Assembly (NCBI GenBank): GCA_029204225.1
Contig: CM055113.1
Coordinates: forward strand, 5,494,647 to 5,552,646
From: Diphasiastrum complanatum
Taxonomy: Eukaryota; Streptophyta; Lycopodiopsida; Lycopodiales; Lycopodiaceae
Length of the DNA: 58,000 nucleotides
Reading direction: 5' to 3'
The notes under the pieces are model-generated. The model made no database searches, had not been told where the DNA came from, and saw nothing but the letters and a program-made list of their open reading frames with translations. Of this stretch, positions 32,193 through 43,212 are shown piece after piece; the stretch's first letter is position 1; each line of letters starts with the position of its first letter. The translations under genes were made by a program, and so were the position numbers.

Positions 32193-34198
32193 GCTGATCT
32201 GAACGGGTGATCACAAGCCCAGAGAAACGATGAATGGATGAGACAAAGGTCTCCCCCTAGTCTATGGCTTCCATCTAGGTAATCTAAGGCCGATATCCTA
32301 CTAGATATGCTTATGGCATATTCCAACTAGATGTGGCAGTATGATTTTTATCTTTTGTTGAGGTTTCGTGTTTTTTATCTTTTTTTTTTTTTAAAAATTT
32401 TTAACCTCCTGTAGGACTCTTGTAACTGACAAGAGTCTTTGCGAAAAACAGAGGATGACTCGTACAGTCAACTCAAAAGGACCACGAAGCAAAAAAATTG
32501 CTAGGGATGCGCACAAAAAATGACTCGTGGACGGAAACGGACTACTCGCAGAGGAGTGTAGAGTGCAAAAAATGAGTTGTGCAAGGGTAAGTTACTACTC
32601 GCATATGACTTGTACAGAAGATGACTCGTCGACGGGAATAGGACTCGCACAAACCTATACCCATGGAGCTAGAGCCCGCGGGAATGACTCGCACAAGAAG
32701 ATGACTCGCACAAAAAAATGACTCGTGTAAAGAAACTTACTACTCACACATGACTCACATAGAAGATGACTCGTACATGACTCGCATAGAAGATGACTGG
32801 CACAGAAAGATGATTCGTACAGAGAGGGTGAAAAATGACTCGTACGCAGGGACTTGCTCGCAGACTATGAAAAATGACTCGTAGAGAAGATGACTTGCAT
32901 GCACAACCAAGGTGAGAAAGGGCTCGCCCACGAGAACTTACTCGCACACGATGAAAAATGACTCACTCATGGGAACTTGCTCGCACACTATGAAAAATAA
33001 CTCACACAAGAAATACTCGCAGGCGGCTTGGAAGGTGACAAACGACCTGTAAATGACTATGAACACTAATGAAAAACGTGTGAAAACTCTAATGAAAAAC
33101 GTGTGAATACTCTGAAAACGTCAAAGCTCGTGCATGCAACTAGATGGGTATGCTGATGGGCGGATTGGGTTGGAAAACGATTGTGATGGTAGCTGAAGAG
33201 CGGCTGGAAAACATTCATGGAAAGGATGTAACTACAAAATGAATTCCACAGCCGCAGAACTGATGGCCGTTGAAACAAGCAAAATTGATGGCCTGTGAAT
33301 CAAGCAAAAATAAGGGCACCTCGAAAACAAGCAAAACTGATGAAAAGTTGAATGCTTTCCCTCTAGCGCCCAATTTCTACCAGGTCATTCTTGCAGGGGG
33401 TCGTAAACTAATTGACAACCCAAAAAAACAACCGCAACCAGAACTCAGCATGCTACCAGGCAGTCCACCCGAGACCCAGTTCCAAAAATTAAACAAAACA
33501 ACGCAAAAAAACAACTTTACGATCATGCCATGCAGAGTGCGACTCCCCAGACCCAAAATTTGGTATAAAAACCAATTTCGCAGATTGAGAAAAGAAACCC
33601 AGCACAAGGCTGGACGCAGCAGATGTTGAAAACGCACCTCTCGTTCAAAAACGCGCTATGGGAAGCTGTAGGCAAAACATAACTATGGGCTTTGGAAAAA
33701 GCAGCAGAGGGCAAGCTTAAAATAGCTCAAAATCCGATTCCATCGTTGCTTATGGGCCGCTCCTCATCATCAGATGTACGCTGCTCTTATGAAATTACTT
33801 GAAAAAACAAAAAATGTGTTTCCTGCTCTCCTGTCCGCATGGACAGATGACTGGGCCTGCTCTAAATCCCTGTTCTCCTCTCCTTTAAAAACGCGCTGCC
33901 AATAAAACCTTTCTCCTTTAAAAACACGCTGAAGGCATGCTCCAAGACCTCCTGCAGGGCTTGCTGATGAGCTACAGATGGCCCTCCTTCGTGCGCTCCT
34001 TAACAAGGATATGGTGCACCTCCTCAACTCCTCTCCTGAAAACACACAAAAACCTTCAATAATTTCACAAACTCTCAGGATTGCACAAACTCTCAATGAG
34101 CCATCTCTCAAAAACCCTAAACCCTAGATGAGGCTTTTGTAAAGTAGAAAACAAGCAAAGAACAATGTTCGTAAAGTAGAGAAAGCAAAAAAAGAGCA
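32193..34198 (-). other. L leader with reiterated GACTCG motif
   Basis: About 2 kb of untranslated leader. Between roughly 32455 and 33020 the phrase atgactcg(c/t)a, often preceded by gaag or aaaa, occurs some twenty times at irregular spacing. The reverse complement is tgcgagtcat. The rest holds purine-rich sequence and short ORFs without motifs. A long leader before gag is common in Tat-type elements. Confidence 0.6.
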
Positions 34199-34210
34199 GC
34201 AACGGCGCCA
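34199..34210 (-). other. Primer binding site of L (tRNA-Asp type)
   Basis: The minus strand reads TGGCGCCGTTGC one base after the LTR end (..CCTAACA). Twelve bases match the complement of the plant tRNA-Asp 3' end as I recall it; the following bases diverge. Confidence 0.75.
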
Positions 34211-34211
34211 A

Positions 34212-34825
34212 TGTTAGGTCTCCTGCATCCACATCGGTTATGGCTCCAACTAGATCGAGTTATGACTTCTCCCAACTAACCCTCACTAAGGCTTTCCTAG
34301 CTAGCTTGGATATGGATACTAAAAAGACAGTACAAGCATAGGATGAGTATTCTCAGGGTAAGATCCGCTCTCCTCTCGTTTCTCTACTTAGGAACTGACT
34401 CAAATGACAACTTAACCTAAAACCCAACTTCATAAAGGCTTAACCTACTTGTGAAAGGTCCAACGACAAAATAAAACTAATTAACTTGGTTCATAGAAAA
34501 TATAATACACAGCGTAACAATTATAAATCGTCACAGAGGAGAACTCTCAATGAAAGAAGATAAAGCTCTATGATGCAAATGAGGTTCTTCTGGCAAAATG
34601 GACTCTTCCACTCCTATATATACTTGGAGTGGTGGTTTCTTACAAACATGCACTATGGGACAAATAGACCACATAGGCTTAACTTAATTAAATTGGTACC
34701 ATGGGACAAATCTCCAATGGACCATAAACAACTGAAATCACCTAAGTTAGACTTATTCAGACTAGTTTAAGTTCCAATCTTCTAGACTTAGGCTTAGAAC
34801 TAAACAACTTTAAGCTGTTACAACA
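34212..34825 (-). repeat. L 5' LTR
   Basis: 614 bp, minus-strand TGTTGTAACAGC..GGAGACCTAACA. A TATA motif (tatatatagg on the minus strand, 34613-34622) sits in the loop of an inverted repeat CCACTCC..GGAGTGG (34608-34632). No second copy of this LTR was found in the window. Confidence 0.7.
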
Positions 34826-34886
34826 TGGCGCAAAGGCCTAAACTTGACTGATCCAATTCTAGACTTAAGTTTGTATCCTTTTCAAG

Positions 34887-35740
34887 ATGGCTCGAATATT
34901 CCTTAGAATATCAGCCTACAATGGTTTGCTTACTGACTACAAAGAAAAAGAAACTCTTTTGTTGCAAACACAAGAAGAGAATGAAATCTTAAAGATAGAT
35001 AATTCTCGTTTGCAAGATATTATATTAAACGTTAACCAAGAAACTGACAATATGAAACTAATTGTACAAACATTGCGTACCTCATTTTGTCAAATAAATG
35101 CAGAAGTAAACACATTACGGAAGAAAATACTGAACAATAAGCGACAAAGAGTTATTTTAAAAGGTATTGATGAGCTTTCATCAAGGGGGTCAACGGAAAA
35201 AAAAAATATGCTTTCAAGTAAGATTATGTTTTAATCTATTCATGTGTTTTGTTTCATCTAGCACATCAATGATTGTGAATTGTTTTTTTTTTCTAAATCT
35301 TATTTTTATTTTGCAGATTAGCTTTAGTCACCAATCAAAATCTGAAAGACAAGGACATGATTGGAAAGTCTTTGAGTGCAGTACTTATAGCCAAGTCAAC
35401 GACGAGTCTACTAGGAAATCAACGATATTCTCAAATCAAGTCCAAGATTGCAGAGGCCCTTATGGGCGAAGTCGGCAAGATCATTGACTGAAAATTGATA
35501 CAAGGAGCATGCGATTATTCTGGTATTAGCAGGGATGCATATGGCACAATGTTTAAAATTATTATAGAGGCACTTGGACAAGTACATATAAAAAAATTTC
35601 CTATTTCCTGGCCCTTTCAAATCAAATTAGAGAGGGCTGAGTTAAACAAAACATCATTGGTATTCCTTACCATATCAACAAAATTTATATCTCAAAACAT
35701 GGCACTTTGTCATATGATTCCACCAACAATATGTTTGTAG
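34887..35740 (+). pseudogene. N-terminal part of an unidentified intron-containing gene
   Basis: Exon 1 starts at ATG 34887 and encodes a predicted coiled coil (LLLQTQEENEILKIDNSRLQ, LIVQTLRTSFCQINAEVNTL). A donor gtaaga lies at 35218. Two acceptors five bases apart end at 35316 (ttgcag) and 35321 (attag); only the second keeps the frame. Exon 2 then reads LVTNQNLKDKDMIGKSLSAV and KSKIAEALMGEVGKIID, one in-frame TGA at 35489, and on without frame change KLIQGACDYSGISRDAYGTM, FKIIIEALGQVHIKKFPISW to a stop at 35740. Good frame retention across a spliceable intron suggests real coding history. It lies 60 bp from the LTR of L. It may be the start of the gene whose end lies at 41.3-42.0 kb; that link is a hypothesis. 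Confidence 0.5.
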
Positions 35741-36000
35741 ATCTGAATCATTTACTGAGATTTATTGTAAAGTTTTATGGATCTTCACATTTGACTTATT
35801 GTCTTTTGCAAACATTTGGGTAGAGGACGGTTGAAACTATACTCGAAGAACAATTCCTCCCCAAACCTGATAGATCTAGTGGCACAAACCATTACATAAG
35901 TGCCCTTTTCCATTGGTGCATTTTTCATAATCACAATTCGTCAATAGAGGGTGGCCAATGGAACTATTTATATATGTAGCAATGTTTCCATGCACATCTG
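35741..36000. other. No feature recognised
   Basis: Short AT-rich gap between the gene remnant and an LTR-like stretch. Confidence 0.4.
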
Positions 36001-36845
36001 GTGATAAATTTTCAATTTTTAGGACAATAATGATTGTACTTAATAAACATGGAGAGTTATTGGTTGCTTAATCAATGGATCTATCAAGTTTTACACATTA
36101 GATCTTGATCTAGATTCACTACACTTGGATTTAAGCAAGAGCAATGGATCAACACATCATAAATTAGTGAAGGCGGCCTCACACGTGTGGAGTATTGTCC
36201 ACAGTACGGCCTGCACTTGAAACAACAAGTACAATAGTTTTAGATAGCAATCATTCATAGAAATCACAAGACAAATGACTAGAAATCTCACAAAAGTGTA
36301 GAATGCAAAAGTCTCATCAATCTTCTGAGCAAAATGATGATCCTTTTATGGATCAAGTACATCCATGAGTCTGGTACAGTCCAGCAGGTCTTCACACGTG
36401 TGCAGAGTGCCACATCACTCAGATCTATCCATTTGATCCATCTTTGATCCTTATCCAAAGTTGACCTTCTAGAATATGGCTAAAATCCAAAAAGCTAGTA
36501 TCCTAGAATATAGGAATATACCCTACAAAATAGGATCTAAGGAAAATGGTCAACTCTTATCTTCTAGAACTCAATACACGCGTGTGAACATCCACTTGCC
36601 ATGTGGGAGCATTTACTCATGCACATGCAAAGGAAAAGCTAATTTCTAGGTGACTAGTCAACTTGACTAAAAACTAGTCATATCATGTTCACACTAACTA
36701 GATTGATACAAAATCAATTTAGATATATACAAGTATGAAAAGTACTTCCTTTCACACGTGGGAACAGGCTCCACACGTGTGAAATCAGATCATCAACATT
36801 GTTCTAATGTTTGATCATTATTTACAATAACCAATTTCAAGTGAG
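36001..36845 (-). repeat. LTR-like fragment 'G', ends not resolved
   Basis: Contains CTCACACGTGTGG near 36180 followed by AGTACGGCC, as in solo LTR S, and further CACACGTGTG/CACGTGGG elements near 36390-36410 and 36755-36785. No TG..CA termini with a target duplication could be fixed. Orientation is inferred from resemblance to S. Confidence 0.42.
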
Positions 36846-37082
36846 AAGTGACAAATTTCAACAATCTGGACGTCCATCAATGTATGTACAATTTTCCCTT
36901 GAGATGTTGCCTCCTTGCATGCATTGCTCCTCTAAAGAACAAGCATTTGAATTCAAGCCATATACTTGCATCCTCCATTGGTGACGACACAAAGCATGCC
37001 AATCAACCCAATTGTATTGAGGTCCTGCATATGGCATCAATGTCACAACACTATTTAGAGGGACAGTCAAATGGATTGTGTA

Positions 37083-37260
37083 GCCGTTAACACTTGGGAC
37101 CTGCTGAGAGAAGCCTTTCTCACTCAGTTCCGAGAGATTGGATACTCTACCCGAGTGCTTGCACGACTGAACTTTGCTCCAAAGAAAGAGAAGGAGTCAC
37201 TGAGAAGGTACATCCGAAAGGTAAACATCTTAATTGAAAAATTGGTGGGTGTTTACTTCG
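37083..37260 (+). pseudogene. Short gag-like fragment
   Basis: The frame NTWDLLREAFLTQFREIGYS, VLARLNFAPKKEKESLRRYI, RKVNILIEKL has the pattern of the gypsy gag domain (W..L...F...F, then a KESL..YI..). No neighbouring gag or protease was found. It overlaps or abuts the unknown coding frame that starts near 37235. Confidence 0.5.
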
Positions 37261-37425
37261 TAAAGGACACGTTAAAACACAAAAGGACGAGAAGCGTTCA
37301 GGGAAAACGAGAAACATCCCATGCAAAGCAAGCATAGGAGGATCCAAAGCTTGTCATTTCTTATCAAATCATTCCGGAAAACCGACTAAAATCCAATACT
37401 CAATTTGGATAGATGTACTCAATGT
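37235..37425 (+). pseudogene. Unidentified gene, exon part left of copia B
   Basis: After a TGA near 37230 one frame stays open to the insertion point: KGHVKTQKDEKRSGKTR, PCKASIGGSKACHFLSNHSG, KPTKIQYSIWIDVLN. Counting one copy of the target duplication (AATGT/AATGC), this frame continues without shift into the open frame at 41324. That continuity suggests one exon cut by B. I do not recognise this part. Confidence 0.4.
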
Positions 37426-38130
37426 TGTGAAGATTATTAAAATATTATCTTCCTATCTCGAGTTTGGGGCCATGTCCATGGTGATTTCCACTAAATTTCA
37501 TGTTGTACATATAAGGAGTGTGAATTGAGCACATATCCTTCTAGTGTAGCTCGGATTTGAGGACAGTAGTTTAGATAACATGCAAAGTCATATTGTTTGC
37601 ATGCAAGCCACATGCAATTAGTGCATGCAACATGCAAAGTAGTTTCAGTGATCTACACATGTCTAGGCAGTTTTATGAGTTGACATGCAGTACATGCAAC
37701 ATACATGCATGCAGTTACACATGTGGATCTCTGGTAGGTGAATTAGTTCAGTTAAGTGGACTTTCCATGCAACTCCACTATAAGAATTCGAGTCTCTCTC
37801 ATGTAGGAAAAGCTGGGCATGTTTTGCCATATTGTGAATATTGAGATTTTGGTGTTTTGGACTCATTCTCTCTCTACTCGAGTTATTCATGTTTGATTTT
37901 CTCTCTCTACCCGAGAGCAGTCTTTTTTTTCCATACTGAACATTTAGAATTATTTCTGACATTCAGTTCTCATAGTGAAGAGTTAGATTCTTTCATCAGA
38001 TGTATGCCATTGTGCTCTTGCCTTAGATTTTTCAAGCATACTGTTCTTTGATCAATCTTGTGCAATCACAACACCTCAGTAAGATCCTGTAAGGTGTGTG
38101 GTGAAGTTCACATGTGCTAAAAACTTCACA
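37426..38130 (+). repeat. B 5' LTR
   Basis: Starts TGTGAAGATTATTAAAATAT and ends GCTAAAAACTTCACA. Differs from the 3' LTR by short indels (for example the longer cttgcatgcaagccac region near 37600 and an extra stretch near 37760). Confidence 0.9.
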
Positions 38131-38148
38131 TGGTATCAAAGCTTAATG
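38131..38148 (+). other. Primer binding site of B
   Basis: TGGTATCAAAGCTTAATG follows the LTR end. It differs from the A site by one base in the first twelve (tRNA-iMet type). The leader to about 38670 is noncoding and holds another TCACACGTGTGAAAT near 38311. Confidence 0.85.
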
Positions 38149-38674
38149 CTTTTAAGAGGTGAGGGTATATACATCAGATCATCAGTGTTTTTGCTTGCAA
38201 GAACTTGGATTTGGGAGAGGGATTCAAACTCGCTGAGAAACAAGCAATTTGAACAAGTGGATCAAATCAAGGCTGATCTAATCCTACGGAGCTCTGTACG
38301 GACAGAGAGCTCACACGTGTGAAATCAGCCCTCATTAATGAGTGTTACTTCTCAAGGAATGATCCAAATTTGATGTTCTATAGCTTGTTGGATAGGTATT
38401 GAAGAGTAGAATGTGTTGCTCTTGTTTCTAAATCAATTTGATATGTTTTTAGAAGAGTTTTAGGCAATCAGAGAGTTAAAGAGGGTACTCAACTTGTGGG
38501 ATATGCCAAAGTGAGCACACATATGTCTTTTTCACCATTTTCATCAATTTTCATTGTCGATAAAGTAGAATTGGATAGTGAGTGTTCTGAGGTCTTAGAC
38601 TTTTCATTTCACACATATTACTGTGTTTGAGTTGAAAGTAAGTTCCTAGAGAGTTTATTAGTACTTTGAAACTC

Positions 38675-40590
38675 GTGATGTTGTATAAGAAAAAGCCTAA
38701 GGTAGATCATCTTAGGATTTTTGGCTGTGTTTGCTTTGTGCATGTGCCTCTAGAAACTAGGAAGAAGGAAGATCCGAGTGCTGTAAGAGGAATTTTCGTA
38801 GGATATGCATCTACCAAAAAGGCATAAAAAGTTTATTTACCCTCTATTGACAAGAATGTTGTTAGTAGAGATGTGATCTTCCATGAAGATCGGAAGTTTA
38901 ACTTGGATGATGCACAGGTCAAGGAGTCTCATGCAAGGTCAATCATCAATCTTGATGCTCTTTAAGAAGAGGTGAGGCCGAGGCTTGAAGAGGAGAAAAT
39001 TCAAGCTACCACACCAAGAAGATCTACACGAGCAAGATCTGAGCCAAGTAGGCTCACATATGATGCTAAAGGAAGGCAAGTAGAAGGTGAAACTTCCTAT
39101 CATGCACTTTTTATATCAGATGAAGAGCCTAAGGATGTTCAAGAAGCACTTCAATCCAAAGAGTGAGTCGAAGCAATGACCCAAGAGTTTGAAGCCTTGA
39201 TGTCAAACAACACATGGGAGCTTGTGGAGCCACCAAACAACATGCATGTGATTGGATGTAAGTGGGTATTCAGAATCAAGTATAATCATGATGGATCTAT
39301 CAATAAGTATAAAACAAGACTTTGTGCCAAAGGCTACTCACAGATCAAAGGTCTTGACTATAAAGACACCTTTGCACCAGTTGCAAAGATGGTAACAATT
39401 TGAATACTCATCTCTCTTGCATGTTTTCACAAATGGAGTATGTTCCAGCTTGATGTTTCTAATGCATTTCTCAATCGTTACCTTGAGGAGGAGATTTACA
39501 TGGAGCAACCTCCAGGTTTTGTGAAGGAAGGTGATGAATCAAAAGTTTGTCTTTTGTTCAAAAGTCTGTATGGACTGAAACAGGCACCAGGGTCTTGGTA
39601 TGCAAGGCTCAACTCCTATCTCATATCACTCGGATTTTGTCTAAGTGAATATGACCCTTCTCTGTATTATAAGTTTGTAGATAACTTTGGAATTATATCT
39701 CTCATCTATGTAGATGATAACATTCTTTGTGGAAACAATGAGAAGTTAGTTGAAGAAACTAAGTATGCACTTGGTACTGAGTTTAAGATGCAGGACTTAG
39801 GAGTTCTTCACTATATTCTAATAGATTTTTGGAAAGGTCATGCATTTATAAGCCAAAGTAGATATGCACTTTCCATGCTCAAGAAATTCCATATGGAGAA
39901 CTGTAAAGGCATAGATACACCTATGGAGCACACCGTAAAAGTTCCTATGAAAGATGATGAAAAATCCTTTGAGGACATCACTCTTTATAGGAGTCTTATT
40001 GGCTCACTTATTTGGTTAACAGTGACTAGGCCTGATCTAAGCTTTTGTGTTCATAAGCTAAGTCAACACATGCAGGATCCAAAATTATATCATTGGAAGT
40101 TGGCTAAAAGAGTCTTGAGGTATATATCTTCTACCTTGGATTATGGATTATTCTATGAAGGAGAAGATCTAACTTTGATTGCTTTTTCAGATTCAAATTT
40201 TGCTAGACACAGGTTGGATAGGAAATCCAGAAGCGCTTACACTATATTTCTTGGAGGGAACTTGGTTTCTTGGCTATCAAAGAAGCAGACAACTATTTCC
40301 TTATCATCTTGTGAAGCTGAATACAAATCTCTTACAACCACAACTAAGGAGGTTTTATGGATCAAAAGGCTGCTTTTGGAGCTAAAGTGTTATGCAGATG
40401 AAGATCTTCCAATTATCAAGAATGATAACATTTTTGCTCAGGCTCTTGCAAATAATCCAGTCTTTCATGCAAGGAGCAAGCATATTGAAGTGGCTCATCA
40501 TTTTGTAAGAGAAAAAGTCATTGGGAGAGAGATCTCATTGGAACATGTTTCATCTTCAGATTGTGTCTACTCAAGAATGTCTTTATGAAG
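38675..40590 (+). pseudogene. B pol remnant: integrase C-terminus, RT, RNase H
   Basis: Begins in the integrase C-terminal part (KVDHLRIFGCVCFVHVPLET, GIFVGYA). RT follows with NNTWELVEPPNNMHVIGCKW, QLDVSNAFLNRYLEEEIYME, SLYGLKQAPGSWYARLNSYL and YVDDNILCG. RNase H follows with SRSAYTIFLGGNLVSWLSKK, SSCEAEYKSL, NNPVFHARSKHIEVAHHFVR and HVSSSDC. Stops are seen at 38826, 38964, 39165 and 39403, but the last 382 codons (39440-40588) are open and both RT Asp residues remain. RNase H FSDSNFA has Asn in place of one conserved acidic position. The C-terminal ADIFTKAL segment is lost. Confidence 0.92.
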
Positions 40591-40646
40591 ATGAGGTCAA
40601 ACCTTGGTCTAATTTCGAAATCTATGTTGATAGGAACATAAATTTT

Positions 40647-40655
40647 AAGGAGGAG
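40647..40655 (+). other. Polypurine tract of B
   Basis: AAGGAGGAG directly precedes the 3' LTR. Confidence 0.85.
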
Positions 40656-41323
40656 TGTGAAGATTATTAAAATATTATCTTCCTATCTCGAGTTTGGGGC
40701 CATGTCCATGGTGATTTCCACTAAATTTCATGTTGTACATAAAAGGAGTGTGAATTGAGCACATATCCTTCTAGTGTAGTTCGGATTTGAGTTAGATAGG
40801 TTCTATTTTGATGACATGCAGTAGTTTAGATAACATGCAAAGTCATACTGTATGCATACAAACCACATGCAATCAGTGCATTTCAGTGATCTACACATGT
40901 CTAGGCAGTTTATGAGTTGACATGTAGTACATGCAACATACATGCATGCAGTTACACATGTGGATCTCTGGTAGGTGAATTAGTTCAGTTAAGTGGAACT
41001 CCACTGTAGGAATTTGAGTCTCTCTCATGTAGGGAAAGCTGGGCCTGTTTTGCCATATTGTGAATATTGAGATTTTGGTGTTTTGGACTCATTCTCTCTC
41101 TACCCGAGAGCAGCCTTTTTTTCTCATATTGAACACTTAGAATTATTTCTGACATTCATTTCTCATAGTGAAGAGTTAGATTTTTTCATCAGATGTATGC
41201 CATTGTGCTCTTGCCTTAGATTTTTCAAGCATACTATTCTTTGATCAATCTTGTGCAATCACAACACCTCAATAAGATCCTGTAAGGTGTGTGGTGAAGC
41301 TCACACGTGCTAAAAACTTCACA
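40656..41323 (+). repeat. B 3' LTR
   Basis: 668 bp, TGTGAAGATT..AAAACTTCACA, followed by the target duplication copy AATGC. Confidence 0.9.
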
Positions 41324-41975
41324 AATGCCACAAAGGATTTTGAAGGAAAAGGAACAATGAGGATTAGAAAAGTTGAAGTCTGGACAAAGCTTGACAACAT
41401 GGTCAAATTGCTCAGAAAAGATAAACTGTCTAATATTGATGTCCTACTAATTGAGGAATCAACAATTGAGTTTGTGGATGCAGTTAAAGACGTCTAGGGT
41501 GAAGGGCATATTACACATTATATGGTAAATCTCTTTTCAATGTAACTAACTCTTCAAATTATAATCTCATTGCACATATGCTAAATTTAAAATGATTAAT
41601 ATGAAAATATTTGTATCTCTGATATTGCAGCACACTTTACGACATCATGCATCATTTTTTGCAAAAGCTTACGACCGTCTAAGTTTTTGGTCATCACAAG
41701 GAGTGGCGAAATCTCATTGGCAGGCCAGAGCAACATTTTATCGAAATACACAACACGATGGAACATCGCAAAAAAACTAGTTATATCATCCAGCTATTTC
41801 AATGGTTCTACAAGCGTGTTCAAATCAGATATAAAACTAGATCAACAAATTATCAGAAATTCAGAAAGACGTGCAAATTTATGGACAAAAATAATATTAA
41901 TACAAGACTCAACTCATAGTAATTTTCATGATATCAAACGAAAAAATGATCAGCTTTGTTGTGTGGTCATGAAGA
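41324..41975 (+). pseudogene. Unidentified intron-containing gene, C-terminal part (QGVxKSH motif)
   Basis: Right of B the frame reads ATKDFEGKGTMRIRKVEVWT, KLDNMVKLLRKDKLSNIDVL, a TAG at 41495, GEGHITHYM, then a donor gtaaat at 41525. The 106-bp intron ends gatattgcag at 41630. In the same frame follow HTLRHHASFFAKAYDRLSFW and SSQGVAKSHWQARATFYRNT, QHDG, and a TAG at 41778. After a frameshift, QLFQWFYKRVQIRYKTRSTN is seen. The pattern T.YMH......S.QG..K.H......TQH.G....W.YR recalls an uncharacterised eukaryotic protein family, possibly transposon-borne, known to me only from memory. In-frame splicing supports real coding history; stops and the frameshift show decay. Confidence 0.5.
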
Positions 41976-42346
41976 AATTTTTTTCTATCATATGGATCTA
42001 GAAAATCAATGGATCTTCTTTTGATCAAGTCAATGTATCCAGAGAAAACAGCTAAGGAGGAAGACCTTTTAGGAACTTCCTAAGATACATAGCCAAATAC
42101 TTTTATGACAATGTCTCTCTTCGCAAAAATAATTTTATATGTATTCGGAGGGTATTTATGCATGTTTAAAAAATAGGATAACGCTTTAATTGCCATTATT
42201 ACCATCGCAATATCTAAAGCAAATTTGCTGTGATGAATGCAAATCTCTTTATTTACAAAGCACTTCAAATAATGGGACAGAGATGAATCCCTTTGTCGTG
42301 ATCCCTGGCCTTCCCTCAAATATCCCTGCCTTGTTGCAAAGGCATC
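41976..42346. other. No feature recognised
   Basis: AT-rich 3' flank of the gene remnant. A 106-codon minus-strand frame here has no motif. Confidence 0.4.
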
Positions 42347-42532
42347 TGTTAGCATCTGTCTAACACAGAAAAAATAAAAAAGAGAGAAATAAAACTCCAT
42401 GGCATGTGTTTTGTAAGTCCACGTACGAGTGTCTGTTAATAAACTTCCACCATGGCATGTGTTTGTAGCTTAAACTTAGATTTAGAACTTAGACTTAGGA
42501 AACTTAAGATTAGAAATATTTTATCTTAATTG
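42347..42532 (+). repeat. LTR fragment of the J family
   Basis: TGTTAGCATCTGTCTAACACAG and onward as in the J LTR, with a small internal deletion (about 40 bp near 42465), up to ttttatctta where LTR F begins. Confidence 0.82.
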
Positions 42533-43212
42533 ATGTCAACAAAGACTTTTCTTGATACTTCTATGATTGCTAAGTGAAATTCTTGTGAATAGAGTGAGTT
42601 TAAGGACCTCGAATGGATCTAATCAAACCACAAGAGTGACAGTTTGCATTGCTAGATTCATCTCCATCATTAGTGCTTGAGGAAATGACAAAATCTTGAT
42701 CTAACAAGCAAGAGCAATCTAAAACAAAATGTAAATGATCCAGAGGGCCTTCACATGTGTGACATATGGCCTCCTACCTGGAAAAAAAAACTACATAAGC
42801 AATAAATAGCACTAGACATAAAAGGTTGCAAGCTACAAGAGAGATTAAACAGGCTTGATAGAAAACACTCAAAAGTTATTTGATGATTATGGCTCCAAAA
42901 TGAGCAAATATATAGTGATGGATCTTGAGGTTGGCTGGCAAGTTTAATAGGGATTATAGTGTTATAATAGCTCTGATTTGACCTACTCATAATGAATTTT
43001 TCTAATGTTTAGGTGTAACCTAGAATTGGTAAATCACCACCCAATTTTCACAAATTCTAGGAATTGGTCCAAGATTGTAAGTAGCTTGACCAATTGACTT
43101 GCCTAACATCTATGGCCTAAGCCTACTCTTCACACATGGGAAAAGACTCTCACATCATTGAAATATGTACATAATCACATGATTAATCAAGCTACTAATT
43201 GCATTTTTCACA
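42533..43212 (-). repeat. Copia LTR 'F', minus (3' LTR)
   Basis: Ends on the plus strand at gcatttttcaca (43212); the minus strand reads TGTGAAAAATGCAATTAG directly after a polypurine-like tract ttcaagaggat (43213-43222). TTCACATGTGTGACA lies near 42749. The low-coordinate end is not certain. Confidence 0.6.

Larger units (their letters stand above)
29891..34825 (-). mobile_element. Gypsy element 'L' (Tat-like), minus strand, 3'-truncated
   Basis: Read on the minus strand: 5' LTR 34825-34212, one base, tRNA-Asp-type primer site, a long repeat-rich leader, gag from 32192, protease to 30037, then the linker up to about 29895, where it is cut by gag fragment M. RT, RNase H, integrase and the 3' LTR are absent. 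Proteins are close to those of J, but the LTR is different in sequence, so L and J belong to related families. Confidence 0.75.
37426..41323 (+). mobile_element. Internally deleted copia element 'B'
   Basis: 3898 bp with LTRs at 37426-38130 (705 bp) and 40656-41323 (668 bp), termini TGTGAAG..CTTCACA, flanks AATGT (37421-37425) and AATGC (41324-41328). Primer site and polypurine tract are present. Gag, protease and most of integrase are deleted; the rest of pol has stops. The two LTRs differ by several indels and substitutions, so it is clearly older than A. It cuts an unidentified coding exon. Confidence 0.92.

Noticed and set aside
41592-42001. Other frames in the QGVxKSH exon (a KSLRPSKFLVITRSG frame and an HHKEWRNLIGRPEQHF frame)
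   Set aside because: They read fluently but do not join in frame to the upstream exon through the GT-AG intron, whereas the HTLRHHASFF frame does.
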